DNA from: Enterococcus mundtii
GTDB taxonomy: Bacteria; Bacillota; Bacilli; Lactobacillales; Enterococcaceae
DNA: 64,000 nucleotides
Assembly (NCBI RefSeq): GCF_013394305.1
Contig: NZ_AP019810.1
Location: 1,116,001 to 1,180,000 of the forward strand
Reading direction: 5' to 3'
Below, piece after piece: positions 44,414-54,462 of the stretch. The position numbers were made by a program, and so were the translations under genes. A model generated the notes under the pieces. It searched no databases, was not told the origin of the DNA, and worked only from the letters and a program-made list of their open reading frames with translations. Within the stretch, counting starts at the first letter, position 1. Each line of letters opens with the position of its first letter.

Positions 44414-46960
44414 TTATGGTCGAATGTTCTCCATACCGATCATTGGATCAATCCATTGCTGTTCCACAGCTTCGGTTGTGAGAATGTAATTATCAGGTAA
44501 TTTTGGCGTTTCAGCTTCTTTCACTTCATTTTTTTCTTCTTCGATGGCAAAAAGCGAAACTTCCTGCGCTTGGTCAGTTGCCTCTTTACGGTCCTCTATT
44601 TGTTTTGTTGGCTCAGACACTTGTTCAATGGCTGCCGAATACGTTCCTTCTTCAAATGGATCATCACCTGTCAAGGAATCTTCATAAGCGGCTAATTTCG
44701 TACGCAGATTAAGAGTCATTTCGTTATCTTCGATCCGCTTCTTCAGTGTCGTCAATCGAACAGCGGATTCGTTTTTTGCACATGTCAAATATGCTTGCTC
44801 TTCCCCTAACAAAATCAATAATTCCTTACTACGAGTAACCGCTGTATACAACAGATTCCTTTGGAGCATTCGTTGGTATTGATGAACCATCGGCAAAATC
44901 ACCATCTTAAACTCGCTACCTTGGGATTTATGGATCGAGCAACAATAAGACAGGGTGATCTTATTCCATTCATTTCGTTTGTAACTCACTTCATTGGCAT
45001 CAAATTGGATGACGAGTTCGTCCACCTTATCTTCCGAATCTTTTGCTAAAACAATTCCCGTGATTACCCCCATGTCACCATTGAACACATTTAATTCTGG
45101 CGTATTGACCAAATGGAGTACTTTATCCCCGATTCGATAAACTGTATCATTCCAGTGAACTTCTTTCCGATTCCCACCGCCTGGATTGAAAATATTTTGC
45201 ATCATTTTATTCAAGGCATCGATACCAGCTGCACCGCGATACATCGGTGCCAACACCTGAATATCTTGTGCAGTAAATCCTTTGTTTTTCGCCTTTTCCA
45301 CGATTTTAGAAATCAATGGTTCGATTTGATACGCATCACTTGCAAAGAAAGAGCGATCCTTTTGATTTTTCGTAAAATCTGCTGGCAATCTTCCTTCTTT
45401 GATCTCATGAGCCAAAGGAATGATACTTGAGCCATCGCCTTGACGATAGATCTGATTCAATTCGATTTTAGGGATTTGATCGATTTCTAATAGATCATGC
45501 AAGACTTGCCCAGGACCTACTGATGGTAGCTGATCCTTGTCCCCTACTAAGATCACTTGCATATTCGTAGGGATCGCCTTGAACAGTGTATTGGCCAACC
45601 ATGTATCAACCATCGACATTTCATCGACGATCAATAAGCCACCGTCTAATTCCTTCGTGCTGATTGAAGGGGTTTTTTCACGACCATTCAAACCTAAAAG
45701 CCGGTGGATCGTACTAGCTGGCAAGCCAGTCGTTTCATTCATCCGTTTAGCAGCCCGTCCTGTGGGTGCAGCTAAGAGGATCGGAAAAATCTCTTGTGTA
45801 TATTTCGTCGGATCAAGATCTAAGCCGTTTAACTCTGCAAACAGATGAACGATGCCATTGATCACTGTAGTTTTTCCAGTTCCTGGACCACCAGTCAAGA
45901 TAAATAGTGGTGAGCGAATCGCTTCAGAAATCGCTTCTTCTTGTGAATCCCCATACTGGATACCAAACATTTTCTCAATTCGTCGAATATTCTTTTTAAT
46001 TTCTTTTGGTTCGTACTTGATTTCCTTTTTTCGACTCAACAAGCGTTGGATCGAATTGCCAATCCCCCATTCAGAAAAATACAAACTATTTTCATATAGA
46101 TTCGTTTCTTCTTGTTGGATCTTTCCCTCTTCCACTAACTGAATAATGACAGTCGCTACTTGATCCGGTTCGATTTCGATTGGACGACTTGATTCCAAGA
46201 TTTTGATCGTCTGCTGCAATAAAGATTCAGCAGGCACATAGGTATCACCGGTTTGGATCGCCTGTTGGAAAATCTGGTGCAAGATCGCTGCTCTGATGCG
46301 TCGTGGCGAGTCAGCAGCAATGCCGATTTGTTCAGCTAAGTTATCTGCACGTTTAAAGCCGATTCCTTCAATCTCTTCGACTAATTGGTAAGGATTTTCT
46401 TGAATGATATCCAACGCTTCATTTTTGTAAGCTTGATAGATACTAAAGGCTAATTGACTCCCAAATCCGTAACGGTTCAACCCCATGATCACTTGATCCA
46501 TTCCATGATTCAAACGGATCGTTTCAGCAATCATTTCTCTTTTTGGCTTCGTTAAACCTGAAATCTGTTGCAATTGCGCAGGATCTTCGATGATTTTTTC
46601 AATCGCATCTTCACCAAGCAGTTCCACGATTTTCTCTGCGGTTTTTTTTCCGATACCGGGAAACTTGTCACTTGATAGGTAGTTGACGATCCCGTTGGCT
46701 GTCGTCGGCTTTTCCTGTTCGTAACGCTCTACCTTCAACTGTCTGCCATATTTAGGATGATCAACTAGCTCACCATAAAAACGATACACTTCGTTCTCTT
46801 GGATATCGCCAAAACTACCAGTTGCGACAATTTCTTTTTCCCGATAATCAACACTTGTTTCACTGACTTGGATGAGCAATACTTTATAAAAATTACTAGG
46901 ATTTTGAAAAAAGATAGCGGCAACTGTGCCGACAAAATAAGGCATTTCTTCTGGCTCCAT
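44414..46960 (-). CDS. recD2: RecD2-type ATP-dependent DNA helicase
   Basis: 848 residues. N-terminal OB-like and helix-hairpin-helix region (FPGIGKKTAEKIVELLG, IEGIGFKRADNLAEQIG), then SF1B motor motifs: Walker A TGGPGTGKTTVING, Walker B LLIVDEMSMVD, VILVGDKDQLPSVGPG, and the C-terminal SYCCSIHKSQGSEF / LLYTAVTRSKELLILLG motifs. The last about 100 residues are an acidic tail. RecBC-independent RecD in Gram-positives, acting in replication-fork and mismatch repair. Confidence 0.95.
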   Translation of the reverse strand: MEPEEMPYFVGTVAAIFFQNPSNFYKVLLIQVSETSVDYREKEIVATGSFGDIQENEVYRFYGELVDHPKYGRQLKVERYEQEKPTTANGIVNYLSSDKFPGIGKKTAEKIVELLGEDAIEKIIEDPAQLQQISGLTKPKREMIAETIRLNHGMDQVIMGLNRYGFGSQLAFSIYQAYKNEALDIIQENPYQLVEEIEGIGFKRADNLAEQIGIAADSPRRIRAAILHQIFQQAIQTGDTYVPAESLLQQTIKILESSRPIEIEPDQVATVIIQLVEEGKIQQEETNLYENSLYFSEWGIGNSIQRLLSRKKEIKYEPKEIKKNIRRIEKMFGIQYGDSQEEAISEAIRSPLFILTGGPGTGKTTVINGIVHLFAELNGLDLDPTKYTQEIFPILLAAPTGRAAKRMNETTGLPASTIHRLLGLNGREKTPSISTKELDGGLLIVDEMSMVDTWLANTLFKAIPTNMQVILVGDKDQLPSVGPGQVLHDLLEIDQIPKIELNQIYRQGDGSSIIPLAHEIKEGRLPADFTKNQKDRSFFASDAYQIEPLISKIVEKAKNKGFTAQDIQVLAPMYRGAAGIDALNKMMQNIFNPGGGNRKEVHWNDTVYRIGDKVLHLVNTPELNVFNGDMGVITGIVLAKDSEDKVDELVIQFDANEVSYKRNEWNKITLSYCCSIHKSQGSEFKMVILPMVHQYQRMLQRNLLYTAVTRSKELLILLGEEQAYLTCAKNESAVRLTTLKKRIEDNEMTLNLRTKLAAYEDSLTGDDPFEEGTYSAAIEQVSEPTKQIEDRKEATDQAQEVSLFAIEEEKNEVKEAETPKLPDNYILTTEAVEQQWIDPMIGMENIRP

Positions 46961-46978
46961 CGAGGCCGCCTCCTTTAT

Positions 46979-47632
46979 TTATAGTAAAGGCTCTGGCTGT
47001 CCATTACCTAAAAAATCCACCTGATTCCATACTTTAAGGTCATATGGTAACAGATTGTTTGGTTCTCCTGTTTCTAAAATCGTCAAGCTACTATTGAATA
47101 AACCGCCCATTTCTCGTAACTGACCTAATTCTTTACCAGTCATCCACTGGATCGCAGCAGTTAAAGAGGCACCATGCCCTACAAATAGAATAGGCCCTTG
47201 ATGTTGACAGACTGCATCCGCAACAACGGCTTCGATCCGCGTGATTGCTTCGGTGATCGGCTCTCCTTCAAAAGGTGTTGGATCATATTTATCTAAATGA
47301 TTTCGTAAATTAGGTAAGTTCTCTGGAAATTTTTTGTACATCTCTTCGATCGACTGTCCTTCCAGTTTTCCTAAACCTAATTCTCTTAATTTATCTGTAT
47401 AAATGATTTCTGTCGGATGGTCCAATTCTTGATTGATCCCTTTTGCTGTATCTCTTGCACGTTTTGCCGTACTGCAATAAATAGCTTCAAAAGGAACAGA
47501 CTTGACCATTTGGCCGAATGTCTTGATCTCCTCATAGCTTTGAGGTAACAACGGTGAGTCTCCTTGGCTTCCTTGAAAGCGTCTTTCAAGATTCCATTCC
47601 GTTTTACCATGTCTTGTAAAGTATAGTTCCAT
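46979..47632 (-). CDS. Histidine phosphatase family protein
   Basis: 217 residues from ATG 47632 (MELYFTRHGKTEWNLE) with GTGAGGAG upstream. The catalytic RHG motif is at residues 7-9, and LFVGHGASLTAAIQWMTG carries the second His. Matches the phosphoglycerate-mutase-like phosphatase branch; substrate not known. Located 18 bp upstream of recD2, so co-transcription is likely. Confidence 0.9.
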   Translation of the reverse strand: MELYFTRHGKTEWNLERRFQGSQGDSPLLPQSYEEIKTFGQMVKSVPFEAIYCSTAKRARDTAKGINQELDHPTEIIYTDKLRELGLGKLEGQSIEEMYKKFPENLPNLRNHLDKYDPTPFEGEPITEAITRIEAVVADAVCQHQGPILFVGHGASLTAAIQWMTGKELGQLREMGGLFNSSLTILETGEPNNLLPYDLKVWNQVDFLGNGQPEPLL

Positions 47633-47699
47633 AGATGTTAGACTCCTCACTCCGTACTTGTATATATATACTATCATATAGGATTTTCCTGTTGGACCG

Positions 47700-47957
47700 T
47701 GTAGAAAAGCTTGTTTCTAAAAAATAGAGGCTTTCGCCAATTGAATATCGCTAAAAATCGACTGTAAAAAAACTGTGCTATCGTTTATGTAGTCTTGTTT
47801 TCGATCAGCGATGTTCACGAAATATACTTCATCCACACCCTCGATCAAGGAAATGCAAAAGGAAGCTCCTACTCTATCAAAACGAAGGTTGAGCAGCAAG
47901 AGAAACTATTTTCTCAACTTCGTCTTCTTAATAGGAGCGAAACCTCTCTTTACAACC
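47700..47957 (-). other. Region with long imperfect hairpin
   Basis: GCTCCTATTAAGAAGACGAAG-TTGAG and CTCAACCTTCGTTTTGATAG-TAGGAGC (about 47867-47940) can form a long stem. A 60-codon frame overlaps it (47717-47899) but lacks a ribosome site and family resemblance; I do not call it a gene. Confidence 0.35.
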
Positions 47958-47958
47958 T

Positions 47959-48462
47959 TTAGTCTAGCTTATCATTTTCGTAATGATGTGTTAACTCTAA
48001 ATTTGGGAAACCTTGTTGACGCAATGCCTCATACACGATCATTGCCGCTGTATTCGATAGATTCAATGAACGGACGTGTGTATCATTCATAGGGATACGT
48101 AAGCATTTTTCTTCATGCTCGCGCATAAAGGGTTCCGGTAATCCAGTTGTTTCTTTCCCAAACAAAAAGAAATGCTCTTCGCCATCTGCAAAGTTTTCAT
48201 CACTGTATACTTTATTCGCAAATTTGGAGATCAAATGTAACTTTCTATCGCCTAAGTAAGCCATAAATGCTGGTAGATCTGCATGATACGTGATATCCAC
48301 ATCATGCCAATAATCAAGCCCCGCTCGTTTCAGCTGTTTATCATCTGTTGAAAATCCTAGTGGTTCGATCAAGTGTAACGGTGTGTTGGTCGCTGCACAT
48401 GTTCGTGCAATGTTTCCTGTGTTTGCAGGAATCAAAGGTTCAAATAAAACGATGTGGTTCAT
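47959..48462 (-). CDS. trmL: tRNA (cytidine/uridine-2'-O-)-methyltransferase TrmL
   Basis: 167 residues from ATG 48462 ([37 protein letters not shown]) with AGAGG upstream. SPOUT fold: the trefoil-knot SAM site is visible in [44 protein letters not shown]. Methylates the wobble ribose of tRNA-Leu. Confidence 0.94.
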   Translation of the reverse strand: MNHIVLFEPLIPANTGNIARTCAATNTPLHLIEPLGFSTDDKQLKRAGLDYWHDVDITYHADLPAFMAYLGDRKLHLISKFANKVYSDENFADGEEHFFLFGKETTGLPEPFMREHEEKCLRIPMNDTHVRSLNLSNTAAMIVYEALRQQGFPNLELTHHYENDKLD

Positions 48463-48691
48463 ACTATTCATCCTCTCATGTATATGTGAAATCCATTTTA
48501 GACTAAATCTTGATTTTTGCATAAAAAAAAACGTATCAACTCGGTGTCAGTCACTGCGAGTCGTTACGTTAGTGAAGCTCTTTTCACTATCTTTTATCAG
48601 AACAGGAACCTGATAAAAACCAATGAAAAAACAACTTGTTGCTACTATATCACCATTAAACGCTTTTTGCAACCTTAACTCTATAATATTC

Positions 48692-49549
48692 TTATTGGAA
48701 TCGTTTTCTCTTATTTCCTTTTAACAATTCTACGTCAATTGTAATTTTTCTAAGGGGTTCTTCCATCAGAGCCTCTTTTATTTCTTTTGCTACTTGCCAT
48801 TCCAGTGGCGACATTGCCAAGAGATCACGGCGATTTTCTTCAGGAATCGTAAATTCATACGTCACACGTTGACGTTCCACTGACGCCATTGATTCCATGA
48901 ATTTGTCAACAACACGTTCGTTAGAATAATGGTGTTTTTCTGGCTGATCTGGATAAAAAGCTTGGCGTAATTCTTTTAAATAGCCTGATTGTGGAACGAC
49001 TTTTAATACCATGCCGTCATCTGCAAGTACTCGCTGAAACTCTTGATAGTGAGAAGGCGAGAAAATATTCAATATCGTCGAAAATTGTTGATCCGCAAAA
49101 GGCAAATTCGTTAAATCCGCGACACACCAAAATGCTTGCATCGGCTGTTCAGTGGCTGCATAGACACCTTCTTTCGCGATATCAAAGCCAATTGCTTGTT
49201 TTAATGGTTGTAATTGATCGATGGCCGCCAAAAAGCTCCCTTCTCCACAACCGACATCTAGAACAGTCGCATCACTTGGTAGATGCTTAGCTAACTGTTC
49301 GATCAATGGTTGATACATACCTGATTGGATCATTCGTCTTCTTGGAGCAAACATACCTTGATCATATTCGGTTTTGATTGCGTGAGATAAAAAATACAAC
49401 GTTCCCTTTTTAGATAAATCAAAACGATGATTCTTTTGGCAAATAAGCCCATTCGTGGTCGATAAAAAGGATGCTTGACATAACGGACAGCGGAACATTT
49501 GGGCATTCTCTGATAAAAATAGTCGACTCTGGTCTATTTTCTTTAACAT
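48692..49549 (-). CDS. rlmA: 23S rRNA (guanine-N1)-methyltransferase RlmA-like
   Basis: 285 residues. N-terminal zinc finger FRCPLCQ...LICQKNHRFD, then the KKGTLYFL and RRRMIQSGMYQPL segments typical of RlmA, and a class-I SAM motif ATVLDVGCGEGSF. Methylates G745 or G748 of 23S rRNA; which one (RlmA-I or -II) cannot be told. AAGGAATG lies 11 bases upstream of the ATG. Confidence 0.9.
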   Translation of the reverse strand: MLKKIDQSRLFLSENAQMFRCPLCQASFLSTTNGLICQKNHRFDLSKKGTLYFLSHAIKTEYDQGMFAPRRRMIQSGMYQPLIEQLAKHLPSDATVLDVGCGEGSFLAAIDQLQPLKQAIGFDIAKEGVYAATEQPMQAFWCVADLTNLPFADQQFSTILNIFSPSHYQEFQRVLADDGMVLKVVPQSGYLKELRQAFYPDQPEKHHYSNERVVDKFMESMASVERQRVTYEFTIPEENRRDLLAMSPLEWQVAKEIKEALMEEPLRKITIDVELLKGNKRKRFQ

Positions 49550-49742
49550 AGTGATTATTCATTCCTTTAAAATACGTAGTGAGATAGTCATATAAAGATA
49601 AAAAACTTTCTTTAAAAACATTCGTTATCCGATGTTGCCTATCATGCTATCCCCTTCATCTTACCGTTTGAAGAGCGCTTTAGCAACTGTAAAAACTATG
49701 GTATAATTTCAACAAAAGTAGACATAATAAAGGAGCAAGAAT

Positions 49743-50384
49743 ATGATCAAAGAATTTTGTGCGGAGAATTATACATCGATCCCGTTAGCCATCGCAAATG
49801 GAGCCAATCGGATCGAATTATGTGACAACCTAGCAGTAGGTGGCACTACACCAAGTACTGGTGTCATTGAAGAAGTATTGAGCTACGCTAATGAAAAAAG
49901 TGTACCTGTCATGACGATCATCCGACCACGTGGTGGCGATTTTGTTTATAATGATATCGAATTGAAAATCATGCACACTGACTTGATTGAAGCCAAAAAA
50001 CTAGGAACTGATGGTGTAGTGATCGGTTGCTTGACTCCTTCTGGTTGGTTAGATGAAGAAGCACTGGAAGTCTTGATCGACTCCGCAGAAGGCCTACAGA
50101 TCACCTTCCACATGGCGTTTGATGCGATTCCTCAAGAACGTCAATACGAAGCCATCGATTGGTTGGTTGAACATGGCGTTCATCGTATCTTGACACATGG
50201 CGGTGTTGCCGGTACAAACATCGAAGATAATTTTGCACACTTAAAGCAGTTGATCGCTCATGCAGACGGTCGAATCATCATTTTACCTGGTGGTGGTATC
50301 ACTTCAGAAAATGCACAAGTAGTTGCTGATGCTTTAGGAGTCCACGAAGTCCACGGCACCAAAATCGTTCCTTTATCTGAATAA
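49743..50384 (+). CDS. cutC: CutC family protein
   Basis: 213 residues, TIM barrel. MIKEFCAENYTSIPLAIANGANRIELCDNLAVGGTTPS, VMTIIRPRGGDFVYN and ITFHMAFDAI are the CutC signatures. Long described as copper homeostasis protein, although the biochemical role is unsettled. AAAGGAGC ribosome site; TATAAT at 49702-49707. Confidence 0.93.
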   Translation: MIKEFCAENYTSIPLAIANGANRIELCDNLAVGGTTPSTGVIEEVLSYANEKSVPVMTIIRPRGGDFVYNDIELKIMHTDLIEAKKLGTDGVVIGCLTPSGWLDEEALEVLIDSAEGLQITFHMAFDAIPQERQYEAIDWLVEHGVHRILTHGGVAGTNIEDNFAHLKQLIAHADGRIIILPGGGITSENAQVVADALGVHEVHGTKIVPLSE

Positions 50385-50400
50385 ACAAAAATAAGAGGTC

Positions 50401-50504
50401 GGAACAGAAGTGTTCAGCCTCGAGAAATAAGGCGCCATCCACGAAAATTGTTCTTCAAATTTTTGTGGATGGCGCCTTATTTCCGAAGAGGTTACTTCTG
50501 TTCC
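50401..50504. repeat. Palindromic intergenic repeat, copy 2
   Basis: Outer stem GGAACAGAAGT/ACTTCTGTTCC (50401-50411 with 50494-50504) and inner stem GAAATAAGGCGCCATCCAC/GTGGATGGCGCCTTATTTC (50424-50442 with 50465-50483). Shares loop and flanks with copy 1 at 3318-3408; lies between convergent cutC and mgtE and may terminate both. Confidence 0.8.
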
Positions 50505-50571
50505 CGCCGTTTATTCGGTTTTAGGTGGTACAGAGGACTAATGTCCCAGACACTATTTTAGCTCTATTATC

Positions 50572-51933
50572 TTACATAAAATACCCCATAAACAACGAAG
50601 CGATATTGAAATAGATCAATACACTGGTCAAGTCACTCAAGGTCGTAATAAATGGCCCGCTGGCAACGGCAGGGTCAAAGCCTAAACGATCCATCAACAT
50701 CGGGATCAAACTTCCCGCAAGATTTGCCACTGTGATCGCAAATAGCATCGCAATACCAATAACAAAGCCTAGAATAAAGTTCTGCTTCCAAAATCCTACG
50801 ATCAAGAAGATCGTTAGGCCAGTCACAGCGCCGGTCACTAAACCCGTCAATACTTCCGCCACGATCAACCGAACAAAGCCCTGATCTTTTTCATCTGAAA
50901 TCGCTAGGCGACGTACAGCGACCGCTAACGATTGTGTACCGGCGTTTCCAGCCGTCCCTGTGATCAAAGAAATAAAGACAGCTAAAATACTTGCTTCACT
51001 GACCAATTCTTCATAATGACTGATCAAAGAGGCAGTTGACATACCTAAAAATAATAAAGTGATCAACCAAGGTAAGCGGCGAGAAGCTGATTTTACTGGA
51101 TTCTCATTGATTTCTTCGACGTTGACCCCCGCCAATCCAGAATAGTCACTCGCGGCTTCATCATCGATAACGTCAATGATATCATCGACAGTCACGATCC
51201 CTAATAAATGATCATCATAATCCGTGACAGGCAACGCAAGAAAGTCGTAGTCACGGAAAGTTTGTGCCACATCTTCTTGGTCATCGCCTACGTGAACAGA
51301 TAATACCCGTTCACTCATCAAATCAGAGATCATCGCATCATCATCATTGACGATCAAATCACGCAACGAGATAACCCCAACAAGTTGATTGTCCTGATTG
51401 ACTACATAAATGTAATAGATCGTTTCTGCCACATCTGCTTCATTTTTCAAGACATACATCGCCGAACGAACGGTTTGGTTCGCAACGATCGAAATAAATT
51501 CGGTCGTCATGATCGCCCCAGCCGTTTCATCTTCATAATGCAAGAGGTCTTTGATCTCGCTCGCATCTTCTGCTGCCATCAAGCTAAGATATTTCGCCAC
51601 TTGTTTCTTATCTAATGTATTCAACAAATCGACCGCGTTATCGGTATACATCTCTGAGAGCATTTCCGCAGCATAACTAGGACGCATTTCTGCTAAATAT
51701 TCCTTCATATATTCGTTATCTTCTTCAATGACATCGAACATATCCGCCAATTCCTTTGGCGAAAGATAGGTATAAATCTGTTGACGATCTGCTTCCTTAA
51801 GGGATTGATAGAATTGCCCCTGTTCGTAGATATGCATCTCCAAGAAGTTATTTCTAAAATCTTGAATATTGTTTTCTCTTAGATCTTGAGCTAACTGGGC
51901 AAATCTTTCCTCTAATTCTTGATTTTCGTCCAA
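50572..51933 (-). CDS. mgtE: Magnesium transporter MgtE
   Basis: 453 residues starting at TTG 51933 (AGGTGAG upstream). Cytosolic N domain (about 1-130), two CBS domains (about 135-260; AGAIMTTEFI, DDHLLGIVTVDDIIDVIDDEA), a connecting helix and five membrane helices with TAGNAGTQSLAVAVRRLA and VASGPFITTLSDLTSVLIYF, the pore Asp region. Mg2+ channel gated by the cytosolic domains. Last gene of relQ-nadK-rluD-mgtE. Confidence 0.95.
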   Translation of the reverse strand: MDENQELEERFAQLAQDLRENNIQDFRNNFLEMHIYEQGQFYQSLKEADRQQIYTYLSPKELADMFDVIEEDNEYMKEYLAEMRPSYAAEMLSEMYTDNAVDLLNTLDKKQVAKYLSLMAAEDASEIKDLLHYEDETAGAIMTTEFISIVANQTVRSAMYVLKNEADVAETIYYIYVVNQDNQLVGVISLRDLIVNDDDAMISDLMSERVLSVHVGDDQEDVAQTFRDYDFLALPVTDYDDHLLGIVTVDDIIDVIDDEAASDYSGLAGVNVEEINENPVKSASRRLPWLITLLFLGMSTASLISHYEELVSEASILAVFISLITGTAGNAGTQSLAVAVRRLAISDEKDQGFVRLIVAEVLTGLVTGAVTGLTIFLIVGFWKQNFILGFVIGIAMLFAITVANLAGSLIPMLMDRLGFDPAVASGPFITTLSDLTSVLIYFNIASLFMGYFM

Positions 51934-51950
51934 ACCAATCTCACCTCACC

Positions 51951-52850
51951 TTAATCTTCAAATCGTTTCACTATTGTTGCCATATCTTTTGCTAAAGGCT
52001 GTTTGAATGCTAATAATTTTTCTGTAAACGGATGATAGAACTGTAAGTCATAACAATGCAACGCCTGTCTAGCTATGTCTTGATCCATCCTTCCCCCATA
52101 CATGTCATCGCCTAAAAGAGGACACCCGATCGCAGAAAAATGCACTCTGATCTGATGCGTGCGCCCCGTATGCAATTGGATATCAACGAGTGCAATCTCT
52201 GCTGATCTGTTTTCTAACCAGTATTCCGTTTGCGCACTTTTCCCCGTAGAAGAAACTTTACGTTTTAATAATGATGTCATATCACGAGCAATTGGTAAAT
52301 CGATCTGCCCATGCGCTTTCAACGTAGCCACATCGCCACTGACCAAGGCTTGATATTTTTTGACGAACTTCTTTTCGCGAAGCTGTACGTCCAATTTTGC
52401 ATGCGCAAAACCATGCTTTGCAAAAAGCATCAATCCTGAAGTATCTCGATCTAGTCTAGTCACTACGTGGATCACCTGATTTTCATAGCCTTGTTGTTTA
52501 TAATAAGCTTTCACTCGATTCGCCATCGTACCGGTAGGATGGTATTGTGCCGGTATCGAGGATACTCCAGCTGGTTTATTGACGACTAAGAGGTGTTCAT
52601 CTTCATAAACGATCTCGATCGGTGTTTCGTCTAAAAGAACCGTTTCATGCTCGCCTTCTGCTGGAATCACAATGGTTACCTTATCATTTTGAGCCAAAGA
52701 AAACAAGACGTTCTCAACCTGATCATTGACCATGATCGTGCCGCCTTGAAACTTGATTTTCGCTAGTAGCCCTTTGGAGATCCCTTTTTCTTTTAAAAAA
52801 TATTTTACTTGTTGCGCTTGCTCTTTTTCATAGATCCATGTAAACTCCAT
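51951..52850 (-). CDS. RluA/RluD-family rRNA pseudouridine synthase
   Basis: 299 residues. N-terminal S4-like part, then the catalytic HVVTRLDRDTSGLMLFAKH with Asp, and THQIRVHFSAIGCPLLGDDMYGG. B. subtilis YjbO-like position after NAD kinase. Starts 2 bp after the nadK stop. Target uridine not assigned. Confidence 0.93.
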   Translation of the reverse strand: MEFTWIYEKEQAQQVKYFLKEKGISKGLLAKIKFQGGTIMVNDQVENVLFSLAQNDKVTIVIPAEGEHETVLLDETPIEIVYEDEHLLVVNKPAGVSSIPAQYHPTGTMANRVKAYYKQQGYENQVIHVVTRLDRDTSGLMLFAKHGFAHAKLDVQLREKKFVKKYQALVSGDVATLKAHGQIDLPIARDMTSLLKRKVSSTGKSAQTEYWLENRSAEIALVDIQLHTGRTHQIRVHFSAIGCPLLGDDMYGGRMDQDIARQALHCYDLQFYHPFTEKLLAFKQPLAKDMATIVKRFED

Positions 52851-52852
52851 TG

Positions 52853-53650
52853 CTAAACCTCACCAATAAAGGCATCTTTCACACGGTGCCAAAAATGCAT
52901 ATGTCGATAAGAAGCAAAGTGGATTCTTTCTTCTGCAATCCGATAATAAATGGCTCGTATATTATTTTTTGAAACGTCCAATTGATCAATCGTCACCAAA
53001 TAATCTGCGGTATTCTCTAAACGAATTTCCACCCATTCATCTTGAGCAATGACCATCGGCGCACCTAGCGTACGAAAAACGCGGTTATTCAATGAAGCAA
53101 TCTCTGCTAATTGAAATGCATTGATACTTGGATGGATCACAGCCCCACCAACACTCTTATTATAAGCAGTCGATCCGGTAGGCGTAGATAATGCCAAACC
53201 ATCACCACGGAAGCTTTCAAATAGTTCGTTTTTGATATACACATCTGCTACCATCGTTCGGTTAGAACGCTTGATTGTCGACTCGTTCAAAGCAAAAAAA
53301 TGTTGATCAGGCTTATCATCTAAATAGCTGATTCGAACGTCCAGCAACGGGTAGCTGACACTTTGCTCACGATTAGTTTTCAGGCTATCGACTAGTTCTT
53401 CTAATTCATAGTCCCGCCAGTCCGTATAAAAGCCTAGATGCCCTGTATGGACGCCTAAAAAACGCACATCGTTCAAAGCATGGCTAAATTGATGGAACGC
53501 TGCTAATAGCGTCCCATCCCCACCAACTGAAATCACTAACTCTGGCTGTTGATCGTCGATTTTGATATTTGCTTGAGCCAAAAGATTTTTCAATCGTTCG
53601 GTGACTGCTAATGTTTTGGGCTCCTTGTTATGAACGATCGCTACCTTCAT
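52853..53650 (-). CDS. nadK: NAD kinase
   Basis: 265 residues from ATG 53650 (GAGGAGG upstream), overlapping relQ by 23 bp. Catalytic VISVGGDGTLLAAFH (GGDG) and the NE/D motif FFALNESTIKRSN, plus the G-D-G-L-A-L-S-T-P-T-G-S-T-A-Y motif. Makes NADP from NAD. Confidence 0.96.
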   Translation of the reverse strand: MKVAIVHNKEPKTLAVTERLKNLLAQANIKIDDQQPELVISVGGDGTLLAAFHQFSHALNDVRFLGVHTGHLGFYTDWRDYELEELVDSLKTNREQSVSYPLLDVRISYLDDKPDQHFFALNESTIKRSNRTMVADVYIKNELFESFRGDGLALSTPTGSTAYNKSVGGAVIHPSINAFQLAEIASLNNRVFRTLGAPMVIAQDEWVEIRLENTADYLVTIDQLDVSKNNIRAIYYRIAEERIHFASYRHMHFWHRVKDAFIGEV

Positions 53651-54332
53651 CTTTTGCCTCCTCATGTTTATTCTCTTGATTGATCAATGAGCGATAATAG
53701 GCATCTTCAGATTTGCCTCTGCCATGTGAGAATAACCGTTGTGCTTCTTGGATTTCTTCACGAATATTCGACATTTCTTCGTCGAGTTGATACGCGGCTT
53801 CCGCTGCACGTTGTAATCGTTCACTCATTTCTTCCGGAAATACACCTTGATATTTATAATTCAACGAATGTTCGATCGTTGCCCAAAAGTTCATCGCTAA
53901 CGTTCGAATTTGAATTTCTGCTAAAATTTTCTTTTCACCACTGATCAATTGGACTGGATATTCGATCACTAAATGATACGAGCGATACCCACTCGCTTTT
54001 TTATTGGTGATATAATCTCGCTCTTGTAATACTTTCATGTCTTTTCGGTTACGGATGATCTCAACCACCTGATGGATATCTTCTACAAATTGACACATGA
54101 TTCTTAGCCCAGCAATGTCTGACATTTCTTCCTCTAAACGCGCCATTGGGATATGACGCAATTGAGACTTGGTAACGATGCTTTCTACCGGTTTGACCCG
54201 CCCCGTCACAAACTCGATTGGGACATGGCGATTTTGTTCTCTAAATTGTTTACGTATTCCTCTTAGTTTTACTTTTAATTCTGATACTGTTTGTTCGTAA
54301 GGTGCTAAAAACTCTTCCCAGTCTCGTTCCAT
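53628..54332 (-). CDS. relQ: Small alarmone synthetase RelQ
   Basis: 234 residues, synthetase domain only (no hydrolase, TGS or ACT). Motifs: PIEFVTGRVKPVESIVTK, MSDIAGLRIMCQF, KKASGYRSYHLVIEY and EIQIRTLAMNFWATIEHSLNYKY. Makes (p)ppGpp/pGpp; in Enterococcus it supports basal alarmone levels and cell-wall stress tolerance. First gene of the four-gene operon, divergent from the CYTH gene. Confidence 0.95.
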   Translation of the reverse strand: MERDWEEFLAPYEQTVSELKVKLRGIRKQFREQNRHVPIEFVTGRVKPVESIVTKSQLRHIPMARLEEEMSDIAGLRIMCQFVEDIHQVVEIIRNRKDMKVLQERDYITNKKASGYRSYHLVIEYPVQLISGEKKILAEIQIRTLAMNFWATIEHSLNYKYQGVFPEEMSERLQRAAEAAYQLDEEMSNIREEIQEAQRLFSHGRGKSEDAYYRSLINQENKHEEAKDEGSDRS

Positions 54333-54462
54333 AATCTATACCTCTACTTTGTTAACATTCATAGATATTCTAACATATAAACATAGTTTTTTTGCACCTT
54401 CTGTCTTTGAAGTTGACCAAAAACAAAAAATTAGGCAAAATAAAAGAAAAGGGGCGAAGCCA

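Noticed and set aside
47717-47899. Minus-strand 60-residue ORF
   Set aside because: Lacks a ribosome site and overlaps a long hairpin; no family resemblance.
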